Shown here: in pieces, positions 38,380-49,223 of the stretch | How the letters are laid out: the number at the start of each line of letters is the position of its first letter | How positions within the stretch are numbered: the first letter of the stretch is position 1 | From: Gymnorhina tibicen | Taxonomy: Eukaryota; Chordata; Aves; Passeriformes; Artamidae | NCBI GenBank assembly: GCA_013399875.1 | Contig: VXAZ01008133.1 | Location: 435,168 to 499,167, forward strand | DNA: 64,000 bases | Reading direction: 5' to 3' | The notes under the pieces: model-generated | Told to the model about the DNA's origin: nothing | Seen by the model: the letters and a program-made list of their open reading frames with translations, nothing else | Databases searched by the model: none | Program-made: the position numbers and the translations under genes

Positions 38380-40020
38380 GTAAGTTTTGACAAAAGCAAA
38401 GGAAATGGCTGTGTTTAAGTTGTTAATCAGTATCTAGCTATGTCTAATCATGATTTAGTGCTCCAGCTGAGAATATTTTATAGTGTGAAACTTTGCTCTA
38501 GGTGACTAGTGGCCAGCTAGAGGAATAGTGAATGACTAATTGTATATATAGATTCATTTCACTTATTAAATGCACTTTTATGAATGAAATGTAAATGTTG
38601 ACTGGAATTGTGGTTACTTCTGTACGTGAAAACTAGTTATAAAACCTGCATGGTTTAGCATTTTAGAGGGAAACAATCATGGTTTTGTTTTACTTTAATG
38701 TTTAGTTTTTAGCAAAGACACAATTAAATATTAAAATATTCCCATACAAAATATTTTTCTTATTCCAAAAGATACTGTATTAAACATCATGAAAAGGATG
38801 GATTATTTCATGTAGAAAAGAAAGTTAGTCATTCATGACATTTTTATCTTACACAGGGATCTTATGCCTTGTGCTCTTAGATTCTTTGAAAAGAAAATTT
38901 GGCTAATGCAGTTTTCTTAATTTTTCTGACACTACTTTTCACATGTAATTCCTTTCTTGAATATATCATTAGTGGGCAATGCAGGAATTTGAAATACAGA
39001 GGATTTAATATGCAAGCTTCTTTGAAGAATTGTAGTAAAAGCTGCATATAAGACTTTGCCAGTATTAAAATAGCTTCTGGCATCTTGTTTCTTGTGACTA
39101 TTTTAAGTTTTGTAATTAATATTGAGGTTTCAGTATTTTCTCTGTGGCAAGTACTATGGAGTGGTATCAGGTTGATTTCCCTGTTTCCTGTACAAACAAG
39201 CTCTGAGTTTGGGAAGGTCTTCTCAACATCCCTCAAGGTTTTGCTGTTAAAAGTCCCACCGAATAACTTTCCCTTTTCATAGTATTTGTAGGGTGCTAAG
39301 AGAAAGGGTTTCTTGTTTGGTAGCTACAATTTGGTCTGGTATAGCAGTGATACTGACTTCCCTTGTGATACAGACATTCAGCAGAAGTTTAGGAAATTGA
39401 GTACTNAGATATTGATGGTTTGGGCCATTGTTCCGAGTCCATACTTCCTCCACTTGTCAAACTGGAACAGAATCTTGAAGTCCTTTTAGATTCATTTTTA
39501 TAACAAGGCATAAAGCTAAGAAAGACCAGAAAATTCTTTAAAATATATCTCTTTAAATATATACACAGTCCATGCATTTCAAGTTGAGTCTTCTAATGAT
39601 TACATGTTGAATAACTTGAAAAACAACACGTATAACCAGCAATTTCATTATACGCAGAACTGATCCGTCTCGTCTTACATGCCCGATTTTACTTCCTTAA
39701 GATGTGTGACATTTTTTCATTCTCATAGTACTTCTCAGGTATCAAGGAATCACCTCCTTAAAAATAACATATGTATCTGAGACTGTGGTAGTTTGAGAGC
39801 TGTTTCATTACATATGTTTGCATTTGCAGTCTGAAAATGTCACACTAAGCTCTTACCAAAACACACCAAAAAAATTTCCTCATTTAAAAATATGTCAGAA
39901 TATTTGGACCAGTATGATTTGCCAGTTTTTCATTCTGGAAGCATAGATTTTTTGAGTCAGAGTTGCATGTTATAAAATTAAAGAAAATACTTAGCTCACC
40001 ATCACAGAAAAATCATGATA

Positions 40021-40068
40021 GTGTGTGTGTAGAAATACACAGTTTTTGTGTGTTTGTGTGTGTGTTTA
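40021..40068. repeat. interrupted (GT)n microsatellite
   Basis: Two GT runs, gtgtgtgtgt at the left and tgtgtgtttgtgtgtgtgt at the right, are separated by agaaatacacagttttt. Confidence 0.9.
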
Positions 40069-41269
40069 TGTCTCATGAGAGGTATGAGAGATGAATGTTC
40101 TTCTTAACTGAAAAGTTCCTTTTCCACTCTAAGGATATTTAAAAATCATTCTATCCATTTGGTGGAACAATAGTTTAGTTAATGAAATTTGATATTTTGA
40201 TAGTTTTTCATTCTTGTGTAACATCTGTAAACATGTTCCCAAACTTTACATGCAGTTCTGTAATTAACATAGTGTTTCCATGGTGTTTTGTCAATGAATA
40301 GAAAAAATACTCTTTATACAGATGGGGAAAAAAAATTAGTTTTCATCAGCAATAGAGCTGTTAGATTTTGGTGGGGTTAAAATACAAGCCATCAATGCAA
40401 AATCTGGTTTTGTTGTTACCTGCTTAAAAACTGCTGTAGGTTTTACACACTCCAAATGAGCAGTGAGGTGTAGTCCAGCCCCCTGTCTGTACAGGAGTAA
40501 GATCCATTAAAAAACAAAGCATTTTTTCCTTTTGCAGGAGACCTGTACCTCTCTGATCACAGCACTTAGTTTCTTTATTTTCATTAGTTTTTCTCTTCAT
40601 GTAATGTACATAGAAAGTTAATGATGAAAGAGTAGTAAAGTATTCATTGAAACTGAAAATTACAGTATTTGCAAATATAAAATCATAATTTACATAAATT
40701 TTATAGTCAAGAACATTATGAATGTAAATATGCCTTCATCTATTCTCAGTCTTATAACGCCATTCGTTGTCCAGTGGGAGATGAAGAGTGATGTCGAGAC
40801 TGCCGTTTAACCTATTATAGCAGCCTAAAGAAATTAAATAGCCTTGATGTAAATATGAGGTGGGAAAAGAGTATTCATCTCCATTAAGTGACATAGAAAA
40901 ACATGGTAAGAATAATAGGGGGGTGGGTATGCATTAAGCGCTGAAGTCCCTAAATTTGGACGTTAATTATAACCACAAGGACAATTGCCTCCAATGTACT
41001 TAAACTGTAATTTCAGTATGCGTTTTCAGACCAAAAATATGCTTCACAGTTCTTTAGGCACCGAATATGGATTTTCTCTTGCATTCTTTTTTCATCTGAT
41101 ACATGATTCGTTTTCCCCTGCTATTAAATGAGGGCCTAATACTAAAAAGCTGAATTCATTATGTTCTCCTTGGTACAATTAGATCTTTAGACCTTGTACT
41201 TTACTAGATCTCATAACTATGCTGAGGAAATCCTACCCATTTTATAGTGCCATAAGCAAATGTCGCACC

Positions 41270-41500
41270 NNNNNNNNNNNNNNNNNNNNNNNNNNNNNNN
41301 NNNNNNNNNNNNNNNNNNNNNNNNNNNNNNNNNNNNNNNNNNNNNNNNNNNNNNNNNNNNNNNNNNNNNNNNNNNNNNNNNNNNNNNNNNNNNNNNNNNN
41401 NNNNNNNNNNNNNNNNNNNNNNNNNNNNNNNNNNNNNNNNNNNNNNNNNNNNNNNNNNNNNNNNNNNNNNNNNNNNNNNNNNNNNNNNNNNNNNNNNNNN
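41270..41500. other. assembly gap (231 N)
   Basis: An unbroken run of N. Open frames drawn across it are artefacts of the ambiguous bases. A lone N also occurs at 39406. Confidence 1.
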
Positions 41501-41589
41501 AGACATCGTATTTCTAGACCAAATTTGTCTGATGTTTTTCAGGAATTCTGTCTTACTATCCTTTTCTATTGATTAGATAGTTATTGGCT

Positions 41590-42045
41590 ATTACACCTTC
41601 TCCACGTGTACTGAGCTGTAGATCTCAATCAAGTCACCTCTAATCTTATTATAAATAAATATACTGATCTTTTATTCGTCTCTCTCAGACACACAATAAA
41701 AAGAAGGATTTCCTGACTGTAATTCTTGTAACTCCTTTCTTGGCCCTTTTAATTTCAACTTCCTTTTAAATTAAAGATACCAGGCCTGGTTATAGCATTC
41801 CAGTGATGCCATATGTGCAGATAATTTCAGGTCCTTAGTACTACCATATATTTCCCTGTAATGCACCCAGGGACTGTTTTTAGCTTCTTAGCTACAGCAA
41901 CATAGTAAGAGCAAAAAAAGCATTTGGTTTTTTACAATGACTTGTAAGTTCTGTAGGGATTCACTGCTTTCTAGGATGCAATCCTCCATTTTATGTGGCC
42001 TGTCTTGTAGGTTCTTAATGTTCTTAAGGTAAATAAATGAAAATA
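41590..42045 (-). mobile_element. ancient L3-like (CR1-group) LINE relic
   Basis: The + strand matches, with many substitutions, the reverse complement of an old CR1/L3-type LINE. Ordered blocks are aatcaagtcacctctaatct near 41627-41646, a diverged 'tattccagt..' region near 41798-41808, and gggattcactgctttctagg near 41958-41977 followed by tgcaatcctccattttatg and gtggcctgtcttgtaggttc. The last blocks correspond to the usual 'agagtcactgcttcccaggatagagtcccccattctgtaagtatggcc'. There is no coding frame left. The relic begins about 90 bases after the assembly gap. Confidence 0.65.
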
Positions 42046-42883
42046 ATGTAATTTCTACTCTGAGATTTTCTTAATTTATGCAGCTTATTGGAAGGATTTT
42101 TACTTATTTTTGTCATCACAGAGCTTCAGCTTTTTACATAACAGTGAAGAATCAATCATCAGGTTTTATGTATATTTTGTGTGATTGATATTTTTAAAAA
42201 GACAATAAAGGGGACTTCACAAAGCATTAGAGCATTAATATAGCACAAAAAAGGCTTATGATGTGTTTGGCTTCTGCTGATACCTAATGATACGGCAAAA
42301 AAGCACTCTTCTACAGGGCTGCTTTTAAGATACAAGGGAACCAGAGGAATTGTTAAGAATAATAGATAGCATATCTTGGATTAATCTTTTTAAATTTGTT
42401 TTTAGGAGCAGAACCACAAAAATCCTGTCTTAATCTTTCTTTTAGGTATGCTGCTTATTTAGCTTTTAGTAACTTGTAATTTAAGATCACAGTTATTAGG
42501 TGTATTTCTGCATTTTATATATCGCTCCCAGATGCTACAGTATTAGTTTTTATCACTGCATATTTTATGAAATGTCAGCCTTCTGTTGGCTGTTCATGCA
42601 GCATTGTTAGTGATCAAAGCCACAACATAAAGGAGAGGAATCTAAACAGTTGGCTTATCTTTGTCCTTCATTGTGACACAATACCATAAAATTACTTTGC
42701 TATATAAAAGGCAGGCAAAGCTTCATGTAGCACACTCTGAAACGGTGAACTTTTTGTTATGCTCAACAAAATAGATAAACTCTTCTGGGTGATATTTTGT
42801 GTAAGGAAGGTAAAGTTAGCAATGATATCTTTGGAGTTTGGAAAAATTTTTCATCTTTTCCTGCCTTTTTAAAGCACAATTAT

Positions 42884-42912
42884 ATGTGTGTGTGTCTGTG
42901 TGTCTGTGTGTA
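42884..42912. repeat. (TG)n microsatellite
   Basis: TG dinucleotides in three short runs separated by tctg or ctg interruptions. Confidence 0.9.
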
Positions 42913-43933
42913 TTGTAATGCTATTAAAAATCTATCCTTTAGAACCTATTGAAATGGAAGAAATGTGTCCTTTGGAGTAATCTGTATGGGGTGTTGTGGA
43001 ACTTCTTTGGGATACAATTAATCAAGACGTTATATGAAGAGGGATGATTGGGAAGATAATAGTTAGTCTTTACATTATGAAAACTGCTGGTGATTATCAA
43101 GTGTATTTGGCTTTCATTTTGGTTTTTCACACGGGATATTATTTTGAGTTTATCCAAATTTTTGCTTAAAAATATCAGAATATCAGTTAGCCTTAATTTT
43201 TCTGCTTGCCTAAGTGAGTTGTGTATCAGAACTGAAATAATGAAGTAGGAAAAACTCTACAAGCTCTGGAGATATTCTAGGAATAAAAATCTTGAATGAT
43301 TTTGATCAGCTGTTGTGTATGCCCTGCACAGCAGTTGGTTCAATCAATTTTATGTTTTGGGATGGTTTTATTAAAACGAGCTGCTGCTTTCAGTAAATCA
43401 TTGTAAAGATGCTAGCTTTCTATATGCTTTTGGGGGGCCTGCAGCTTACCAAGGCAGTCTCTTAATATAAACAGATTTAACTTGGCTCCTCAAGAGGCTG
43501 GGCTAAATTAGTAACCCCCTTACCATGTGGAGTATTTATCAAGATGGGACAGAATACAGAAAAGGAAATACAGTCTCCTAATATGATAGTGGCACAGGAA
43601 GTAAAAGAGCAAAAGTATTTCTATCGTATTGTGGGGGCCTGTGACAGGCACGTCAGTCAACAAGGCTCTTGACAGTATCTCTTAAAAAAGATGATGATGC
43701 ACACTACCTGATTGCATGTGTTTGTTTTTGTCTTTCCAACTGCTGATAGTCAGTAACTTGTATGCATGTATTCTCTCACAGTATGTGATCATATTTTGAT
43801 AAATGTTTCAGAGGTTTTGAACAAACCAACAGTGGTATTTTCTTCGTGGCATTGTGATCAAGATGGCCACAGTGCTCCATTTTAGCTTGGCTTTATGGAT
43901 GAGATGGTCATTTAATCTGTTTTTCCTGAACAG

Positions 43934-44010
43934 CTGGCACAGGAAGAGACCATTCCCGTGTACATTCAAAGGTTTTATTACTTTCTTGATGTGCCTCAAA
44001 AATACAGCAG
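43934..44010 (+). other. candidate exon with strong splice signals
   Basis: The acceptor tract tttaatctgtttttcctgaacag ends at 43933 and a good donor (cag|gtagaa) begins at 44011. The 77 bases read LAQEETIPVYIQRF then YYFLDVPQKYS in the first frame (phase 0 start, two bases left). A second frame is also open. A further donor gtgagt at about 44033 would suit that second frame, in which an ATG with good context occurs at 43863. The first reading looks protein-like, but no family is recognised. Confidence 0.25.
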
Positions 44011-44065
44011 GTAGAAAACAAACCATTATCAAGTGAGTTATGGTTGAAGATGTTTAGTATATCAG

Positions 44066-44087
44066 AAGCATTAATTAATTAATGCTT
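44066..44087. repeat. perfect 22-bp AT-rich palindrome
   Basis: aagcattaatt at 44066-44076 is followed directly by its exact reverse complement aattaatgctt. The TTAATTAAT block recurs just downstream near 44091-44101. Confidence 0.95.
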
Positions 44088-47000
44088 TCAATTAATTAAT
44101 TTCGAAAAGTGGAATTTAGGAAAACAAAAAACCTGACAGTGGTAGGTAGTTAATCTATCAGATATCTGACAGTAGTGTGCTCAGTGCAGGTCATCCTTCC
44201 TGTATGAATATGGCATCACACAGAATCTGCGTGACTTTCTACCAGCACTGAGTTTATGATCCTTCTCCTGCCCCTCACATCTGAAAGGGCTGAACATTCG
44301 AAGCTACAGACCTATTCCCCATCTTTCTAGATAAGGCATGATTGTAGTATGTTTCTCGTCTGATTTATTGAAGAAGTAGGTTCTCCTACTTTATGTTTTC
44401 ATCCATTGTTCATGTGAGTAGGTGAATTTTACATGTCTTATATTTAGTGGGATTCTGGTTTGCTGATGAAGGCAGAAAATGTCCAGTGTGACTTGGCCAT
44501 GATGGAGGATTTAGAGTCACCAGAAAAACTGTGATGCTTATAGCAATTTTAGTGTCCACAGCAGGAAGAGATGTGATTCTAGGAGAGAATGATGTACAAG
44601 GGTATGTAAGCAGTCCATTAGGTGTGTCTGGGAATCAGAAGGCCAAGTATGTTGGCACTTCTTGCAAGTCCAGAAGTTCAGGTGACCATGGAGAGAAGAC
44701 AGAAAGCAATAAAGATAGTCTTTAAAGAGAGTGATTTTCCTGTACCAATCTTAATACTTTTAACAGATGTTTTAAACTACTGTAGTTGAAAGGTAAACGT
44801 TTTGTTCAGGGCTCCTTTTTATTTGTACATCCAAGACTGCTTCAAACACCCGATAAGAAGACGCTAATGCCACTTTAAGAGCTGGAAACATGCAAACCTT
44901 ATTCAAGCAGGTTCTCTTATCTGTACACTGGTGAATCTCTTTGATTGCCTGGCCAGGAAGTCATGCATTAAAAGCACAGGTTTCACGTATCCACTTGCAA
45001 ACGTGACATACCCCAACTGCAGTGACCAAAATTCGAGTCAAGCCTTGATGAAGCATAATATGTAGTGGTACTTCTTTCTGTAATTGATGCTTTGTGGTCC
45101 ACAAGGCTTCATGAAGAGGTAGTAAAAATAGATGGGATGCTAGCTCTTTGTTAATAAACTGGATACAATCAAGGTAGTTTGGCGCCTTTTAACCTGATAT
45201 TCTTGAATCTTGATATTCACTCACACAGCTGATATGCTTTGGAAACTTAATTTCACTTTACAGATGTTTTGTATATGTATACGTGCAAAATATTTTGTAG
45301 ATTGGTTCCATAATTTGTGAGCATATATGTGAGTTTATTTCCATAGAAAAGACTTCCGTGCCTGTTTTGATCACCTTTCCCACCTAGTTCCAAAGGCAGT
45401 CTTCACTAGGTAAACAAATACAGTGGTTTGTTGAGCATTTGTCAATGCTAATACCAGCAAAACCAAAGGTTTTTCAGCCTTTTTTAATGCAGTTATCCAT
45501 AAATCTCTAACCTGAGGGTTATAAATGTGACTGACAGAGAAAATTGAGCAAAACTGATAGTCAGAAATTTCTTCAAAAGATACAGATTGTTGGTTTGGAC
45601 TTGATTCCCGGTTGATAAAAATTGTGTTTCTGAAATGTAGCTCTGTTAGTTTATGCAAGGGTTATCACAGTGCTTGTACCTATGTAGTACAAGGGTGTAG
45701 TAGTCAGATTGCTGTTCGGCGTTGCAGAGAGCTCAGTGAGGGTGACAAGTACTTAAAAACAAAGTTATGTACAAGAGATGCTGCAGCTGTATATTTAAGG
45801 ACCTCATGTTGACCCCATTCTCTCTTATTAGCAATGCGTTTTTTGGATGCATTTTGCATTGCCGTTTTTTTGTGAGCTTGTGTCCCTGGCCTGCCAGAAT
45901 TGGCAAAGGGAAAAGTCAGCAGGTTTCTAGGAAGCTGTCTTCAGTATGCCTTTTTAGTTAATATGCAGATTAATATTAATGATAAGTACAATAGGAACTG
46001 TGAGTGTTGGGTCACCTGAAAAAATCAAGATGCATTCATGGTAACAGTTGAGTAACTCAGATATTTCCAGAGCTAATCAAGTTTTAGTTCAGAATTTACT
46101 GTTAAAATCTAAAGTACAAGTCAAGCCTTTCACCAAAGTAAGAGGGACAGGATTGGAAAGGGAGGACAAGGCCTTTGGCATTGGTGAAGAAGCTATTCAC
46201 TAAAGAAGCAATCTGACCTGTCAAATGAGGAATTTCCAGCAAGGGGGTGCTTTCTAACTGGGGCAAGTTTGTGAGAATTAATGTTGGATTTTGATGCGTT
46301 AATTAATCCCAGTTGGCACTTCTTACAAATCTACATTTGTAAGTATTCAAGATGATAAACATTTTTTGTGTTAAAAACATGCAAAGGTAAAGGAAGATGC
46401 TTAGAAAGCTCAAAAGAGCTGAAGAGTGCTTCAGTTTGGACGATATTAACAGAATGCTGAGGAAATAGGAGCATTGCAGAGATTTTGGCTGTATTAAATG
46501 TCCTACTTTGCTCACAGAATGCATGCTGCTAAGCTCTTCCATGTAAATACTGGCAAAGACCCAGGTTTCAGTTTCACTGAAGTCTACCCCACCTGTAATA
46601 ACTGTAGTCAAGAGATTGCAGTATTTATATATTCATCAGGTGCACTTTGTTTAGTTGTGATATTAAGATGTGTCAAATTGCTGTTCAGGTATGAATGGAG
46701 AGTTCATATTCCTACTTTTTATTGTACTCTGAGAGGATTACAATTTCACCTAGAGGTTGGTTATTGTGTAAGAGTGTTCAAAAGAAATTTAACATGTCCA
46801 GCTTCTGATTTGGGAACATAAAGACTGATTGTTCCTTTTCATAGCAATTGAGAAGGTTACTGTTTAAAAATATGTATGTGTCTGAGGTTGCAAAGGGACT
46901 AATGAGAAGAAAGATAAATGCCTCCTGTATCATTGAACAGTGCCATTCCTATCAGTTGAAGAACAGGTTGCTTAAAGGTGGGAGGTGCAGCACTTTTCTG

Positions 47001-48495
47001 GGCTTCTTCTTGGATCACCTGCCAGACAGTACTGTAGCTGTCTTCCTAACTTTGCATCTCATGAAACCTGAAGAGAGAAGGTGCTGAGATAAGATAGTTA
47101 AAGCTAATGGTGATAGGCAGTGATCATGTCTTTTTCTTACTGGTGAGTTGGCAAACAAGGAATATTGTCTCTCTCTTAACAGTGGCTAAAGAGGGATGAG
47201 CTCAGGAATGCCTGAAGTTCAGGCATGAGAGACTTTCAGACCCAGGAGGACAAAAATGGGTCTGTTTAGGCTTGGACAGGATGCCCATGCTGTCTGTAGG
47301 GGTGAGTAGACCTCTGCCATGAATAACAAAACAGCAAAGATCTTCCCTTTCCACCTCTTTTTATGTTTTGAATTGCATTATGGCTTTAAACTTCACCCAA
47401 ATGTAGATGATATACAGCTAACAGTGTTTGTGTAGAGTATATACAGAAAAGATGATAAGTGCTTTTATTGCTCTTCATTTTAGATTTTTGGCAGTATGGG
47501 AGGAGGAAGATGGACATATTCACAGTTCTGAGGCCTACTAAGGAAGATCTTGACTGTGTTAAACATACACTTTTTTCCGCTTAGTCCTGTAAATGTAATG
47601 GGATAAATTATTTCCACTCATCTGAATTTATTGTCTTCTCAAGGTTTTAGATTTTGAACTTAACTTTAACTATTTGATATTATGTGAACAACACAATGTA
47701 ATAGCGACATTTGCTGCGGTTTTAAATCTGTTTCTGGTATAGTTAACTTTCAGTGCTTTGTACTATTTAGTGTCCAGTGAATATTTTAAGTATTGACAAT
47801 GAGAAATGAAAAAAAAAACCATAGCTGTGGCATCTTACATCACTAAAATTTGATTTGCACAGGCTCAGGGTTTTATTCCCTGCTTTTTAGTACAAGCTGA
47901 AAGTAGAAATCCTGAAAGCTTAGAAGCTGAACTCTTGACGTATCTTGGGCAGCGGTGGGGGGGTCAGTGACATTCCGCTTTTGGTTCATGAGTAGAAGAC
48001 TAGATTTTTTTGGGAAGTCCCTTTATTTTTATATTGTAAGCCATTGTAGCCCATTTTTTGATTATTTTCTTAGCATATTTTCTTCTTTTAGATAGTCTGA
48101 AGTATTTTCTTTACTATGCACCCGCTATTCCTCCAAACAAATTTAATGCTTCATCTATACTGAGCACCCCACAGGAACACATGACTTAGGAAAGGGAAAA
48201 AATCAGCAGAAAAATAGGTGGTCTGAGCGTTTATGCGTTAAATATGCATGTTAATTAGAAAAAATTAGAAAAAATATGAAAACAGATGTTACATAAATTA
48301 TTTCAGTCTCAGGATAGTAGTAACTTATACACTGACAATAACTTTTATCCATGCATGTATATGTGTATTTCTGTATCTGGAACATTTATGCAACTGCTAA
48401 ATGGCTAGCACTAGAAAAATAACTTCTTGGATAGGCCTTCTGAGTATCACCTGTCTTTGTGGGTGTTTCTCTCCTCTGTTGTACTGTCCATTGAG

Positions 48496-48572
48496 CTCCT
48501 GAAAGAAGGTTCCTCAGAAAGGCGCTGCCGACAGAATCGGTCATATCGTAAGACTCATGGAGAGTATTTCAG
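48496..48572 (+). other. candidate exon in a local CpG-rich stretch
   Basis: Ending at donor cag|gtaact (48573), a 77-base stretch after ccattgag reads LLKEGSSERRCRQNRSYRK then THGEYF, strongly basic and unlike the AT-driven frames nearby. It holds four CpG sites within about 30 bases (ggcgctgccgacagaatcgg and atcgta). An alternative acceptor cctcag would start it at 48518. Upstream pyrimidine signal is moderate (gtttctctcctctgttgtac). No family is recognised. Confidence 0.22.
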
Positions 48573-49188
48573 GTAACTAGCATTACATGTATGGAAAACA
48601 TTTTTCTCTGCATATTGATATTGTACTAGGCAGCAGAAATTTTAAAATTTAAGTGCTTTATGTTCTCACATACCCCATTCTTTACTCTGATCTCTTTGTT
48701 TATCTTAGCTCCTCTGCAGTGGAAAAAAAATTCCTAAGGCTTTCTAGTAGAAGGTACTCCAGCAGAGACAACTAAAATGTTGAGAACATGTTAACAGAAG
48801 AGAGAATTTTGTAAGTGGATATTCATGCTAGAATTCATCTGCTCTTAGTCGAGTCATTTTGTCATTTTATAAAGAAGACACTTCTGACTGACAACCAATT
48901 TTCTGAATATAAATTCTGATATAATTTGAATAATTACATAATTTCTGTCCACATTAAAAAAACAGACATATGTGCAGTTCGTTTTCTAATTATCACCACC
49001 AGAGACTGAAAAGTTAACTTCTCAGAAAATGAAGGCAATATAACATGAAGTAAGGGGAAATGTTGAAAAATAAAGACCTGTAGCCTTCTGTACATTTTCA
49101 TATGGTTATTTCAGTATAATGTTCTACTTTTCTAGTTTCATAGCTTTCATATTCTTTGTAACCTTGTATGTTTCTGTTTTGTAAATCT

Positions 49189-49190
<2 letters not shown>

Positions 49191-49222
<32 letters not shown>
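49191..49222. repeat. 32-base homopolymer T run
   Basis: Thirty-two consecutive T. It could be the A tail of an old retroposed transcript on the minus strand, but the sequence to its right matches no family I know. Length may also be affected by sequencing error. Confidence 0.9.

Positions 49223-49223
<1 letters not shown>

Larger units (their letters stand above)
36304..41269. other. unique AT-rich sequence, no gene recognised
   Basis: About 5 kb with no recognisable repeat family. Includes the exon-like segment at 38313-38379, a GT-rich microsatellite at 40021-40068 and one ambiguous base at 39406. Confidence 0.5.

Noticed and set aside
41204..41572. Three open frames across the N run
   Set aside because: They exist only because ambiguous bases cannot give stops.
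48720..48810. Segment with a good acceptor and gtaagt donor just after the 48.5 kb candidate
   Set aside because: All three frames contain stops.
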